From contig CM055076.1 in assembly GCA_029204045.2 (NCBI GenBank), positions 15,425,902 to 15,489,901 of the forward strand: 64,000 nucleotides of DNA, in the 5' to 3' direction. Shown piece after piece: positions 36,453 through 49,539 of this stretch. Under the pieces are notes generated by a model. The model ran no database searches. It saw only the letters and a list, made by a program, of their open reading frames with translations, and was not told the origin of the DNA. Origin of the DNA: Tillandsia leiboldiana. Taxonomy: Eukaryota > Streptophyta > Magnoliopsida > Poales > Bromeliaceae. Numbering within the stretch: position 1 is the stretch's first letter; the number at the start of each line of letters is the position of its first letter. Position numbers and translations under genes: made by a program.

Positions 36453-36458
<6 letters not shown>
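34335..36458 (+). repeat. 3' LTR of the LARD-like element, second part
   Basis: Resumes at TGTTTTTCTATTCC directly after the second CACAC and runs to GGGGCGTGA, where the expected CA end reads GA and merges with the GA tract. Together the two parts give about 4,163 bp, matching the 5' LTR. The paired U5 hairpins are present near 35,940. Confidence 0.9.
34635..35151 (+). other. SL1, SL2, SL3 stem-loops of the 3' LTR
   Basis: Hairpins at 34,635-34,705, 34,932-35,016 and 35,077-35,151. In SL1 the 5' arm reads CCAAACATCG where the 5' LTR has CCAAGCATCG, replacing a G-T wobble by an A-T pair; pairing is kept. Confidence 0.6.

Positions 36459-36492
<34 letters not shown>
36457..36492. repeat. (GA)n microsatellite
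   Basis: Right-hand continuation of the GA tract into which the LARD-like element inserted. Confidence 0.95.
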
Positions 36493-37097
<605 letters not shown>

Positions 37098-40000
37098 TGT
37101 AGTAATTCAGAATTTAAAAACCTCTGTTTGCTTTTAAATATTTAAAATTTGTCAATTTTGGCAAAAGTGGAGAGATAGTGGGTCAATAGTGGGCCCAAAG
37201 ATATCGACTTTTGATCGGGGTCTGATCTGAAAAATCCGAGATCACCTTTGCGATCGTCTCGTCGAAACATAGAAGTTTCATATTCATATGTTTTCGATCC
37301 GACGGTCGGATCTTCCAGAAATCAGAAATCAAAAGTGGGCCCCGCGACTTAAGTGAATAGTAACCCTCGAGTTTTTAATCCCTCGCTTTCACTTATGGCC
37401 GAACCACTATCTAGAGTTTTAACATAGGAGTATGAGTAATGGATCCTAGCTAATTTCGACGTTCTGAGCGCAATGGCACTGACGGATTTCGCGTTTGGCG
37501 ACCCGGGTGCATCGAAGTGCGTGCCACGCGCGATAATTCGACGAACTTTATGGAACGACTTTTAATCCGAGCGTCGAACGAACCAAACAAATACGCTACC
37601 TGACAGGTCTCGACGAGCCGGACGTCGTGGCGAAGTCCGTTTCACAAAACGGCGACCGGATTGTCTCGAAATGCGTGAAAAGTGCTCCAAATGGACTAAA
37701 TAGTAATGAAAACTTCACATTTTATGTGCCTAAATGTTAGGGCTTCATACCATAAGGGGTTTGGTGCATTTTGCACCCACTGATAAAGCCTCGGAACAAT
37801 AGGGTTAGGTGTGAACCCGGTTGAGGAAGAAAATGCAAAGAATCTTGCATTTATGTTATGGTGTCTCTTGTGCTACCCGTGGGAGGTTACACGAGGAAGA
37901 CTCTTGGGATTTATAACTCCCAAGAGTTAATCCTCATAATCTCGGGTGCAGGGGTGGCCGAGGGACACAACTCCATTAGAGTGAACCCGAGAGAGAGAGA
38001 GAGAAATTGAAGGTTGAACCAAAGTTTCTCCTGAGTTGATCTGGAATACTCTGAAGATTCCCTGGTGCCTGTGGAGTGTTCCTGGAACTTGCCGAGGTTG
38101 CGCGTGGAGGAGGGACCAAGAACCGGCTTCTTCCTCTCTTCCACAACTCCGGCTAAGGTAAGGACTCCAAACCAATGGTTGTTTGCACCCTAGACCCATA
38201 GCAGAAGCCTAGTTAGGCTCTTAGGATGCTCTCTGCATAGCCCGAGCCCCCCATGCACGATGGTTGGCCGGCGGGAGCAAGTTCTCGCCGGAAACCTAAT
38301 GATGCTCCGTCTCGGCCAAACTCTTCAACCAGTGTACCAAAATGAACAAGAGTTGGTGGAAAAATACTGTAGGAGATTAGGATCAACCCCACCAAATTTG
38401 GTGAAGTTTGATCAAGTGTGGAAGTCGCAGATCAAAACCCTAATTTTCGGGTATTTTGCACTTGGCCGAGCTCTTTGCTCCGGCGCCGGCGAGCCTCTCC
38501 ACCGCCGGCCACTTGCCCAGAACTCTTCCTGGGAGTGAGAGGATCTCAACCATGCACTTGCATGGCATCCATGCAGCATCAAAATGGTGCGGCCATGGAT
38601 GACCCGAGAAGTGATCCAAACGCGGCCGCCGGCGCTCCGGCCAACTCCGGCCGGGGAGGGTTGGTCGGGAAGCTTTGTATGGACCAGAGGAACCTTCTAT
38701 CCAAGTTTGAAGGCTTCTTATAGCCTCTGAAAAAATTCACCATTAATGGAATTGAAGCTCCAAACCGAGCTTGTGGCCGCCGCGTCTCCGCCGTGTCCTG
38801 TCGCCGGGCATGGGTCTAGGTAAGTTTGCCTTGAGCTTTTAGGAAGGTTGGTGCAAGTGGTTTGGTCCCAGATCCCTTGGTTGATTGGTCACGAATTTCA
38901 AGGTTGAAGCTTCATCTTCTCCACCTTGCCGCGGCCAACCTGGGGGTTTTGGTTGTTCCAGATTGAGGGAAAATGCTCTATAAACTTAGAAGATTAATTT
39001 GATCCATCTTGGAAGGGCCTAGGTACAGTGGAGGTAGAGAACCAATTCACTTGTTTGCTTGTGTATTAATATAGATATTATGCACATAAGATGTTTGATT
39101 AAATGCCACTGAGAAGAAAGAGTTGGAATTTGACAAAACTTTGTATATGAAACTTGCTCCAAATAGTCCCCTGAGCTCTGTGCTCACTTCAGTTCAAACA
39201 GAAACTGAGTGGAATAAAGTTTGGAGCATTGTGAACTTGTATGTGTGCAAGGCTATGGTTCTGGTTGAACCAACAGATCTGGGCTACAATTAGGGTGAGC
39301 CCTGGTATCTTGACACTGTCCAGAGATACTTTCATATACAAAGTTTTAATAAAAGATGTGTAGGTTAAAAGTTATAGTGTTAACTACCTTTAAGAGTAAT
39401 TTTGGCCCAAACCTTGTTTAAGGTTGTTTGCGAAGCCGCGACAGTGTACTCTTGGCTAATTTGGGGTCACTGGACGCGATGCTCGTGTTAAAAACTGATT
39501 TTGAAGTCCCGGAGAAACAAAAATGCAAAAAATGGCTATGTTAGAGGAGTGTTTTATGGCCCAAAGTTTTCCTCGGGTTGCGTGCTGCCACAAATGTGTG
39601 AGCACGGTGTTCAGCATGACGTAGAAAACCTGCTGGAAGTGACGGAATGTTAAAATGAATCTCCAGTTGAAAGAACGAGCGAAAACAGTGCCCAAATTGG
39701 CACTAAAAGTGTAAATTTAAAAGCCCTAGGGGTCTAGATGCAAAAATCACATCGATACTGGTTAGTAAACTGATTTGTTAATTCACATTCAGGGTTATTC
39801 GGTAGCATCTGGTGTGCTGAGCATACAGTTGGTTCAGATTAGCCGCCTGCGTTATATCAGGTGGGTTATCTTCGGTCCGGGTTTTATCAGTTCGGCCCTC
39901 TGGGGTGCGATACTGGTTGGACTCCTGTTCTTGGTAACTTAGTTTATTTTGAGCCTGTCTGCCTTTGGTTGCAATATATATTACTGTTAGTTGCTCTGAC

Positions 40001-41798
40001 TAATTGGCCATTTCGTAGTTGCACTCCTATGCTTGATTATTATACCAGTCTATTAATGCTTGAGCCTGCCTTTCCATTGATTCAGTGATTTGCTACCTTA
40101 TGCCTGCTTTATACCTGCTTCCTTGTTGTTCGCCCGTTATGTTGCTAAATACATGATCTTTTAAAATAAATGTTTTTACCAAGCCTTGCAGGGTAGTCTG
40201 AGTCTGTTCTTGTTTGATAGGACGAGGGTAACGCTCTACGAGGGTTGGGACCCAAAAACCTATTGTTTTCAAAGGTTTTCTTAAAAACATGTGTTTAGTT
40301 GCATAAGGGGTTAGTCTGTCTGATTGGGTGAGATGTTGAGCCGTGCCTGTTATCAGTTCTATTCTGCCTTACATGATTATTCTTAGTGCCTCTGGTATTT
40401 ATATCTTATCTTGGAACATTTCCATGGTTGATGAGTAAGCCTGTTTGTCCTATCGATCAAATGATACACTGCTGAGCACATAGATTTGTTTAACTGATGT
40501 TTTTACCGAGCTTCGTAGGTTCGCCGGAGTCTGTTCTTGTTTGATAGGACAAAGGCAATTGCTCTGCGAGGTTTGGAAACCCAAGCTTCGTAGTGTCGCC
40601 TGAGTCTGTTCTTGTTTGATAGGACGAGGGCAACGCTCTTCGAGGTTTGGACTTTTCAAAACAATTTTCTTAAAAATATGTGTTTAAGTTTTGTATCATT
40701 TGGTTGGTTTGTGTGGTTAAGTTGAGTTTATCTGTGAGCTTCTGTTGAGAGAGATTTGCCTTGATCTTGCATATGAGTTGAGATTTATTGTTGCTGAGTG
40801 TTCCTGCATGAGTGTTGAGATTCAGTTGATCTTGTCATTGCATCCCAGTGGGGATTTCTCGGCTTGTTGCCGATTACCCGGTCAGTGGACCGTGAGCTTG
40901 AGCATTTGCATTTGATCGCCCGCATCGTTGTACTTCACGAACATCAGCGGAGTCATGACCCGTAGCGATGTTCTTTACCGGTAAAGTGGTTAGCCGTGGC
41001 AACCCGTGACTCTAGTTTGGGGAATGTCAACTAGGTTGGTGCTAGTTTGGGCAGCCTCGCCTGAGGTCTTGTGAAGGCCAATATGGTAGCTTGTGATTGG
41101 GTCTTTGTGTTTTCAATTATTTGATGCATGTGTTGTTGAATTGCTTTAACATGCTTTTGGTGATTCTTTGATCTGGCTTCTAGTTATCTACCTTCATATG
41201 ATTCTATGCGATGCCTTTGATTATAGTTCATTGTTATCTTGCTGATTGTCCTAACTCCTTGATGCGTTGATTATCCTGATACATGTTTGTCCTGTTTTAA
41301 ATTATGCTAAAATTATCTCCTATGCTTGTACCCAGATTATGAGTTTTGCTTCATTTACAACACCAGTTATATATCTGCTTTACCCTAACCCCTGATCTAT
41401 TACTATCCTCTAGCATTGTATACCAGTAGGTACGATCTGCTATTTCTCGGCTCGTCGTGCCCACTGGGATACACTCCGGTGTGTCTCACACCCTCGGGTG
41501 ACTGTTTTTCAGGTCGAGCGGGTGTTGAGATGTCGGGACGAGTTGGTGAGATCACGAGATAGAGCTTGACCCTGGACAGCCGATAGCCAAGCATATAGTT
41601 ATTTGATGTAACAAGGAAAATATAATAAGTTGTTGTAATTGTGTAATTTACTATCTGTGTTATATTAGTGGTACGTAGTTAGTACTCTGTTTGATTGCCA
41701 AGCTAGCCGTGCATATATAGAAAAGGCTCAATCCCCAGTGGGATTGGGACTCTTCTATATATGTGGCGGTCTGTTGCGCCCTGGCTGGTTTGCAACTC

Positions 41799-41836
<38 letters not shown>

Positions 41837-41868
41837 TAGACGCTGGTTTTTAAACTCGGGGCGTGACA
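37098..41868 (+). mobile_element. Solo LTR, 4.77 kb, inserted in foldback M3
   Basis: Begins TGTAGTAATTCAG and ends GGGGCGTGACA. The perfect 5-bp duplication TTGAC lies at 37,093-37,097 and 41,869-41,873. No PBS, PPT or protein remnant is present. Several hairpins sit at LTR positions comparable with the other families (41,466-41,487; CACCC/GGGTG at about 41,489-41,500). A poly-A run lies at about 41,803-41,831. The short ORFs inside have no recognisable domains. Confidence 0.88.
40179..40650 (+). other. Three conserved-loop stem-loops of the 4.77-kb LTR
   Basis: Hairpins at 40,179-40,248, 40,506-40,576 and 40,581-40,650, all with loop TGTTCTTGTTTGATAG. In the second, CCGAGCTTCGTAG pairs with CTGCGAGGTTTGG over 13 positions using only Watson-Crick and four G-T pairs; an inner GCC/GGC and GTC/GAC close the loop. 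The rest of this LTR is largely unlike the other LTRs. Confidence 0.65.
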
Positions 41869-41873
41869 TTGAC

Positions 41874-42075
41874 TTTATAAAATCACAAATCAGGACCTCG
41901 GATATCAACCACCAAATCCTTTGCTACTTGCTTTAGGGACAGTTTTTATCATTGGATTTGTATTGGGATTTGTGTTATTATAAAGTCAACTAAAGAGAGA
42001 GAAAGAAAAAGTAAATAACACAAATTTAATGGTAAAAAATTTACAAGCATATTTGGGTTTGTGCTTTAGAAATTA
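41874..42075. mobile_element. Foldback element M3, right part
   Basis: Continues from 37,097 after one copy of TTGAC. It contains the tRNA-like half of the SINE (41,895-41,940) and the right inverted end (TTTAATGGTAAAAAATTTAC). Confidence 0.72.
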
Positions 42076-42077
42076 TA

Positions 42078-42321
42078 TAGAGAGAGAGAGAGAGAGAGAG
42101 TAGGACTTATATGTTTTTTAAAACACAAGCATATTTATGCTTGTGTATTTTTTACCATTAAATTTGTATTAGCATTTGTATTTTTTTACATTATTTCTCT
42201 CTCTCTTTAGTTGACGTTACAAAATCACAAATCCCAATACAAATTTAATGGTAAAAAATTCATAAGTATGGATGGACCACAAGTATGAATGTGCTGTGTT
42301 TTTAAAAACATATAAGCTCTA

Positions 42322-42404
<83 letters not shown>
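42078..42404. mobile_element. Foldback element M4 with GA, CT and TA tracts
   Basis: (GA)n 42,078-42,100; element 42,101-42,320 with left GGACTTATATG and right CATATAAGCTC ends mirrored; (CT)n 42,321-42,340; (TA)n 42,341-42,404. It lacks the SINE segment present in M1-M3. Confidence 0.7.
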
Positions 42405-42407
<3 letters not shown>

Positions 42408-42740
42408 CAAATTTTAAATTTAAAATTTAAAAATTTAAAATTTAAAAATTTAAAATTTAAAATTTCTGCATAAAATTTTAAATTTTAAAATATAAAATTA
42501 GAATTTTTAAATTTTAAATTTTAAATTTTAAAATTAGGATTTAAATTTTAAATTTTAAATTTTATAACTAGGATTTAAATTTCAAATATAAAAATTTTAA
42601 ATCTTAAATCTTATTTTTTTAAAATTTAAAATTTAAAATTTTGAATTTGAAATTTAAAATTTAAAATTTGAAATTTAAAAATGTAAATTTAAAATTTAAA
42701 ATTTGAAATTTAAAATTTGAAATTTAAAATTTTTTCCGCT
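42405..42740. repeat. AAATTTAAA low-complexity repeat
   Basis: About 330 bp of near-palindromic AAATTTAAAATTT units. No coding content. The following 42,741-43,019 is AT-rich and ends CCAAACCGAACAAGCCC, a terminal type seen in plant hAT-like MITEs, but a matching left end is not clear. Confidence 0.75.
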
Positions 42741-43019
42741 AATATATAGCATCTCTTTTTGTGGTGTTTGGATTAAATTCTATAAGTAATTTTATCATTT
42801 AAAATAAAGTTTTTTAATAGGGTATTTGATAATTCCGTTTTATTTTGATTTTAAATTATATAATTAGTTTTCTAATTCTATAGATTTAAAATTAGAAGCA
42901 ATTAAAATCTTCTTCTTAAACTCTGATTTTAATTTTAGATTTAAATTTAAAATTTAATTTTGTCAAAAAAAAATTTAAAAATTGTAAAAAAAGATAAAAA
43001 TCACTTCTCCAAACCGAAC

Positions 43020-43295
43020 AAGCCCTTTCTCTCAGGACCCGCGGCGTTCGATATTCCCACCCGTGTTTCGACGTTTCTTCCTCCCACCTCCCTCTACCCT
43101 CTCTACCTCTCTCACGCGCCGTGTGGATCCGACCCCTGCAAAAGGGGGTCGGAATATCAAACCCTCATTCCTCGCCGGAGATCTCCGCTCTCCCCCGAGT
43201 CGCCGTTCGGCCCACCCAAATCCCCACACCAAAAACCCTAACCCTAACATTAAACCAAAACCCCTCAATTCATCGCGCTCTCGCCTATATCTCGG
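43020..43295 (+). promoter_or_regulatory. FRS10: FRS10 promoter/5' UTR exon
   Basis: A CT-rich, GC-elevated block upstream of the FRS10 coding exons. It contains a telo-box-type AAACCCTAACCCTAAC (43,235-43,250) common around plant transcription starts, and ends at a good donor CTCGG/GTAATG (43,295). The next acceptor TGATACAG (to 44,645) precedes the start codon by 36 bases. Inferred from sequence; no transcript evidence. Confidence 0.5.
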
Positions 43296-44645
43296 GTAAT
43301 GCTCCTAATTCGAGTTAATTACGATCATGCTAAGAGCTATTTCTTATCATTTGTTCCAAATTTGGGATATTTATGTGCTTTTTTCCTATCCTTAGCTCTT
43401 TTTGAATGCATGAATATGCGTACTTCAGAAATTTATATATTTGGTAAATAAAGAGCGTAGAATTAAATACTATAACCTTTTTTTCATATAAGATAAATTA
43501 TTTCGTAAGTAAAATATATTATACTGCCAAATTATAGATATCAAGACCTTTCGACGAGTAAAAATCAAACTCCTCTTTTATAATCACTCTAGAGAATCCT
43601 TACATCAAATAAATTATCCTTGGATTACTTATTCCAACGTCCAAACAGGGCCTAAGCTAATTCTGCGATATAGATGCATTCAATCGGCTTTTAAATCTTA
43701 GTATGTCAATTAATGGATTAAAGATGGGATATTGCTTCAGTTTCTGAGTTAATTATGTGAAATTAGATTATGGTGTGGTAATAAAATTAGAGTTTTTAGT
43801 GCATTTCTCTACTTCTGCAACTAGTGGTACTTAATGCAGTACTTCTAATCAAACGTAAGTTGTACCCTGCTTTTTACTTATTTCAGAAGTAAATGTATGT
43901 CCAATATTTTGGATTGCAAAGAGGATATCGGTAATAATTAGGTAATTCTGTTGCTTGTTTCTCGAATTTCTGTTTGTCCTTCTTCTGTTGAGCTTTGACT
44001 TGGTAATTATAGGGCCTGTTTGACCTAGCTGTACGGTGTAGTGCGGTTTGAAGAAGTGCTGTGCGAGTAGTGCAATTAGTAGAATCACTATAGAAAAATC
44101 TCCCTACGAGCTTCTCTGTATGGCAGATTCAGAAGCCACCAAAATTGGAGCTTCTGCATTTGAGTCTAAGAATCTCATTTTTGTTTCTGGCTCTATGGCA
44201 GAAGATCCAAAATTTTCTCTTTGTAAAACACTCTCTGGAGGTTTCTGCTGCTTAAAGCAGAAGCGGGGCTAAATTTCTTCATTGCTTTATGAACAACTGT
44301 TGAGTTTCATACTTAAAATGAGGATCCAAGGTGACATGAGTTTATGTTATTCAATTTGAAGGGCTTCATTAACTTATTTCTTCTTCTAGTTTACTTGGAT
44401 CTTTTTTTCTTTTTCTTTTTTTAAAAGAAAGGTAGCATGCTATTCGCTTCATTCATTTCTTTTAGAAATAAACTTGGCTGAAAATTGTGAAGCAACTAGG
44501 CTTCGAACATGGGACCTCAGGTACCAACCACCAAGCCCTTTGCCACTTGCATTGGGGATCCTTTTATTTCTTACTATTGTAGTGTTGCATTAACTATACT
44601 TGAGCTATGTTTCTACTTTGTAATTTGTGTATTGGTGTGATACAG
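43296..44645 (+). other. FRS10: Putative 5' UTR intron of FRS10
   Basis: AT-rich, bounded by GTAATG and TGATACAG. It contains possible MITE ends CCAAACAGGGCC (about 43,640) and GGGCCTGTTTGACC (about 44,012), and a full SINE at 44,402-44,560. No independent gene is seen. Confidence 0.45.
44402..44560 (-). mobile_element. tRNA-derived SINE, copy 3
   Basis: T-rich left end (poly-A on minus), GGTAGCATGCTA, and tRNA-like half with B-box-like region around GCTTCGAACATGGG and CCCTTTGCCACTTGC. Closely similar to copies 1 and 2. Confidence 0.75.
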
Positions 44646-44681
44646 TAGCAGATTGGCACTCGCAGGCTTAACGCACTTTGA

Positions 44682-47417
44682 ATGACGAAAACATCGTCAA
44701 GAAACAATGGCTGTCTTACCCAAAGACGACGATGCCCTTGTGGGGATGAGCAATGTTATATTAAGGTTGAGGGGAATGAAGAAGATGCATCAACTGACAC
44801 CGCATTGCCTGTCGATCCAAACCTTATGCATGGACCACCACACACTTCTCCTGATATAGTAAATATAGAAACCCCATATGTGGGCCAGTCCTTCCGAACC
44901 GATGATGAGGCTCAAGAATACTATACCAACTTTGCTCGTAGAAATGGCTTTGCAATAAGGAGAGAGCGCTCGAAGGGAAACCCTTCTCACCCTTTAGGAG
45001 TATATAAGCGAGAGCTTGTGTGCCACCGTGCTGGTGTGTCCCTTCCACGTAAAACAGCCGAGCTCAAGCGCCAAAGAAATAAGAAATCTTCGCGATGCAA
45101 ATGTGAGGCGCAAATGATAATTAAGAAGAACGTCTCAAAGGGTACGAGCCGGTGGGTGGTCGTTCAATTCAGTAACATGCATAACCATGAGTTGCTTGAT
45201 AGCGATGAAGTGCGTCATCTTCCTGCCTACAGGAATATATCATCGGTGGACCGGGAGAGAATTTTGTATCTTGTGAAGGCCGGTTGCACTGTGAATCTTA
45301 TAATGAGGTCTCTCGAGATGGAAAAAGGAGTGAAGGCAGGGCAGTTGTCGTTCACTGAGAGGGATTTGAGGAATTTTTTACAGGCTTCGAAGAACATTAA
45401 TCGCGAGAACGAAGGAGTGGAGCTTCTCAAGGCATGCAAGGTGATGAAAGACAGGTGTCCAGGTTTTCGTTATGATTTTACTGTTGATGTGAATGACAAG
45501 CTTGAGCATGTATTATGGTCGTACCCAGACTCAATTCATGCATACAAAGTTTTTGGCGATGTAGTGGTGTTTGATACTACATATCGGCTCTATGCATATG
45601 ACCGACCTTTTGGAGTTTGGTTTGGCATGGACAACTATGGCAATGCCATCTTCTTTGCTTGTGTTCTATTGCAGAATGAAAGACCATCTTCCTTTAGGTG
45701 GGCTTTGCAGGTTTGTCTATATTTCCTTCTTATTTTTTTAGGCTAAATTGTAGAAAACCCTGCTAAAAATAATGTCATTTGTTTGTTCCGCCCTCTTTAA
45801 ATATGAAATCTTCTGTTGAATTGTTAGATAGTCCTAAATTATTATCTGAAATGCCCTTTATGCCACTAAGAATTTTCCAACAATTCCTAAATGGAAAAAA
45901 AAGGAAAATGTGATAGGAAGGGCCAAAGTTCTAGTAGTCTAAACAATCGAGGGGGTTAAATATAGGTTATTATTTCAGCGTTTTGTATTTGAGCGCATTT
46001 TGTTATTTTAGATAAATTTTTATTTCTGTTACACATTTCCCCTTTATCTTCTTTTATATGTCTTTAATATTTTCCTTCTTTCTTTGTGTAGTCTTTGGTC
46101 TGTCTAATGGATGGGAAGCTCCCGCAAACACTGCTGACCGATCTGGATGTAGGACTTAAAGAAGCTATAATGAGCGAGCTACCAAACACAAAACATGCAT
46201 TTTGTTCATGGCACATCATCTCCAAATTATCGAGCTGGTTTTCCATGCCACTTGGCCCTCATTTAGAGAGGTTAATGATCGAGTTTCAAAGAATCTCTAA
46301 TTTGGATAATTTGGAGGATTTTACTCAACAATGGAGTCAGATGGTTAGTGAGTTTGGACTTGGCTCAGACCGCCATATAACATTGCTTACATATAACCGG
46401 GAAAATTGGGCATTACCATTCCTTCGAGGGTGGTTCTTTGGTGGATTGAATGCAACTGGTTTTTCAACATCGATCAAATCGTTCTTCAGAGGGTTCTTGA
46501 ACTCTCAGACTCATCTAAGAGATTTTGTCGGGCAGGTATTTTAATATTTCTGCCATCAATTATTTCCTTCCTCTCATGTGACTCTTCCTTTTTTTGCTTT
46601 TTTGTTTCTGGTTTCGAACTAGTAAACCTCATTTCTTTTTGTTTTATATTAGGTCGCCACCGCAATTGACATCCAAAACCAAGCAGCAGAGGAAGCAACA
46701 ATAAGACAAGACTACCAGAATATGAAGATTAAGACATGCATGCCGATTGAAGAGCATGCAGCGAGTATTCTTACCCCTTTCGCCTTTGATCTATTTCAAA
46801 AAGAGCTTGTGGAATCAACACAATTTGCGGTTTATGATGCTCAAAGAGACACGTACCTCGTTCAACATCGATTGCAGTCTAATGGAGGGCATATCATTCA
46901 GTGGATTTCATCAGATGAATCGATATGTTGCAGTTGCAAGGAGTTTGAGTCATCTGGGATTTTGTGTCGCCATGCCCTTAGGGTTTTACCATTGAAGAAC
47001 TTCTTCTTACTTCCGGATAAATATCTTTTACCTCGGTGGCGTAAAGAAAGCTCATTGTTTCCAAAAAGCACGGGATACAAGTATCGGTCGCAAGCCCTTC
47101 GTTCCCTTGCTTCCATCATTATACAAGAATCGTCCTTGACAAAAGATCGGTTTGATTACGCACAGTGGCACATGAATAAGCTTCTCAGTCATGTCAGGAA
47201 TATGCCTACAGTGGATGAAACTGCTGATGCGGAGCCAGTCATCTCATCATTAGATGCCGCAGTTGATGTGACTCCCATGAGGTCTAGAGGAAGGCCGAGA
47301 AAGCTAAAAGCTGATGCTGAAATGCTGAAGAAGGGACAAGCAGAAGCACAATCCTTCTCAGAAATTCAGGAATTGTCGGAGGCCCATGAATTATTGGAAG
47401 CACAGGAGATGCCATAG
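44682..47417 (+). CDS. FRS10: FAR1-related sequence protein, FRS10-like
   Basis: Transposase-derived transcription factor of the FHY3/FAR1 family, which regulates light signalling and related programmes in the nucleus. Exons 44682-45710, 46092-46535 and 46653-47417 have GT/AG junctions, all in phase 0, and give 745 residues. The N-terminal RRRCPCGDEQCYIKVE and the SWIM region resemble Arabidopsis FRS10. Domains: FAR1 zinc-binding DNA domain (about 70-172, with C114, C139, C141 and HNH 168-170); MULE-type transposase domain (about 285-460, FDTTY and LLTD motifs); SWIM zinc finger CSC...CRH (584-598); an AT-hook-like RGRPRK (703-708). The ATG at 44,682 is chosen because it precedes the conserved CPCG motif and follows the 5' UTR acceptor. 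No frame disruption. A single-copy-like gene among repeats; the nearest TE begins about 380 bp past the stop. Confidence 0.94.
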
Positions 47418-47790
47418 GACTTATTTCACTATGGTACTCACTTGGCTCTTGAATCTACTCTCGTCTTCCCCTTCTGGACTGGCCTCATTTTGTCCAATCT
47501 TTTGTTGCCAAGTTTGGCAAGTGATGGTTGTATGATTCTGCAGGTCAGACAATGAGGTTTGGTTATCGGAAATAAGTCGAGGGCATTTTGTATATATGGT
47601 CAATCTAATTTTACCACGGTTCTCCAATGTCTTATAGTTTTATCCTGTACAGAAGATTTTAGCAGCAGTAGAGGTCATTGCTGTAAAAGCATTCCCAGCA
47701 ATAGTCAACACTTATTTTCAGCTTCATTATTGAGAAGATTTATCCTCCTGAATGATCGTAGCAAACCTGAAGCTGTGTCTCTTAAATATT
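47418..47790 (+). other. FRS10 3' flank/3' UTR
   Basis: Non-coding, unique-looking sequence after the stop. A canonical AATAAA was not seen. Most of it is plausibly 3' UTR. Confidence 0.4.
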
Positions 47791-47792
47791 AG

Positions 47793-48181
47793 GGTAAATT
47801 GCACTACTAGTCCCTGAGCTTTTTGCCAACTTTCACTTTGGTCCTCTGGCTTTTAAGTTTGAAGTTGAAAGCCTAGATGTTTGAAATTGTCTTACTTTAG
47901 TCATTGCATCAGAGGAAAAATGATTTGACTCTATGCAGTCCATCTGTACATCCGGCGTGCAAGACAACACTCCATCAATCTCGTACTTCAATCTAACCAT
48001 TCAATTTCCAAATAATAAAAAAACTAACCGATTGATAGAACTGAAATATGAAATATGAGATGAGATCAAGTTCAATAGATAAGTGATTCATGGATGTACA
48101 GATGCACCAATATTGAGAATCTAAAGTGAGACAGTTTTAAAAAATTAGGAACAGTTTTAAAAAATTAGGATGTACCTGTTC
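47793..48181. mobile_element. Non-autonomous repeat fragment
   Basis: Starts GGGTAAATTGCACTACTAGT, a start common to plant non-autonomous repeats. The block AAATTGTCTTACTTTAG is mirrored at about 48,126-48,150. A 20-bp unit (ACAGTTTTAAAAAATTAGGA) is duplicated just before the junction. The right end is cut by the next LTR. Confidence 0.45.
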
Positions 48182-48598
48182 TGTCACGTCCCGAGACTGC
48201 CAATTTGGACAGTTCGGGCGCGCCAACAGACCCGTCAATCGGGCATGACCTTTTAAGATCCGAAAGGAGCGATTTATTCCAACAATCACAGTTTAGTGTA
48301 AGCGGAAGAGTAAACAATCAGAGGATTAAATTATGAAATTAAAAACTTTCATTCATTCAAACAAACAGTTAGATGATATTGAAAGATACAAAATGAGCGA
48401 AACATTAAACTTTACTTGTATTACAACTCTCTTTAACATGCAACTTCAATTTAAATATTACAACTTTTTTTTTTTTTTTTTTCCAAAATAAAACTTAAAA
48501 CATTTAATGTTTACAATGTTCCTCACATACAAATTTCGCTCAAAATAGTAAATGCTTCAAAATGTGCTGGCGACTCTAGACTGCTAGGTCGCTACTCT
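48182..48598 (-). mobile_element. Minus-strand LTR fragment (interrupted)
   Basis: Reads TGTCACGTCCCGAG on the plus strand, the reverse of the ...GGGACGTGACA end typical of LTRs in this window. It therefore looks like the 3' end of an LTR in minus orientation, cut at 48,598 by the following element. The remainder would lie beyond the right edge. Confidence 0.6.
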
Positions 48599-49211
48599 TG
48601 TGAAGACCCAAAATCTTTGTGAGTTGGGTTACTTGTGGATTGGTAGCTCGTCGGCACATCTTGGGTGTGTTAGTGTCGTCGGTGCGCGAAGAGGACGCGA
48701 AAATCGAATCCAGTGCGAAAAACCGCATAATGGGGATGTGCGGAAGTGCGGTGTTTGTATAGTTTTGTTTTGGAGAGCTTTGAGTATACTTTTTCGGTGT
48801 GTCGGAATCCTCGGTTCGCCAAATGGACGAGAAAATTGGACTCAGGGCGAAAAACTGTGCAAAATAGACTATTTCTGGATAATTTTGGGCTTAAAACGGT
48901 GTTTTTGGTGTTGCTGGAATGGTGGACCGGGCTTGCGGCGACCGGCTCACGGCCCATGCACCGGTAGGTGCAGCGCGGTGCACGGGGGAGGGCGTACACC
49001 CGGTGCAGGAGGCGACGCGGGCGGCCGGTGCATGCGCGGTGTCCGACCGCCAGGGATCCCGCCACGCCAGCCCGGCCCAGCCCACGTGCGGGATCCCTTG
49101 CACCGGATCGGGTGCAAGGGGGGATTTGGTGTGAGGGGAGATTGTTTTGAGGTGGGTTTGTTGGTTTTGACAGGTTTCTTGATCATTTTGAAGGTTTTTG
49201 AGAGCTGTAAA
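48599..49211 (+). mobile_element. 5' LTR of second ORF-less element, first part
   Basis: Begins TGTGAAGACCC, like the TGTGAGGACCC start of the LARD-like element. It is interrupted at GTAAA by the intact chromovirus and continues at 59,701-62,830, total about 3.74 kb. The preceding five bases are ACTCT; the matching duplication would be outside the window. Confidence 0.8.
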
Positions 49212-49539
49212 TGTAGTGGCCCTAATTCCCATGCAGCGTTCTTCCGATGAATCCACTGTTAGAGCACCTAGTGTTGGTGTATCTGGCCCATTGTGCATCA
49301 ATGGGATGTCACAGATGGACCCTGTGTGTTATTATTAGCTGTGTAGGCCTTCGGCTGAGTTTGCCGAAATTTCGGAAAAGAATTAGGCCCAACAGAGGTC
49401 GGAAATGGATTCGGCACGGAAAAACGCTTGAAAACGGCTATTTGCTTGTTTGTTTCTGAGTCCGGATGCCCAAAAACGGACTCCCGGAAGTTTTTAGTGG
49501 AAAATGGTGCATGGAAGGGGCCGTAGACCGCCGGGATGC

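Noticed and set aside
37098..41868. Possible full non-autonomous retrotransposon rather than a solo LTR
   Set aside because: No internal repeat of the terminal sequence, no PBS or PPT, and a single TG...CA unit lies between the TTGAC duplications.
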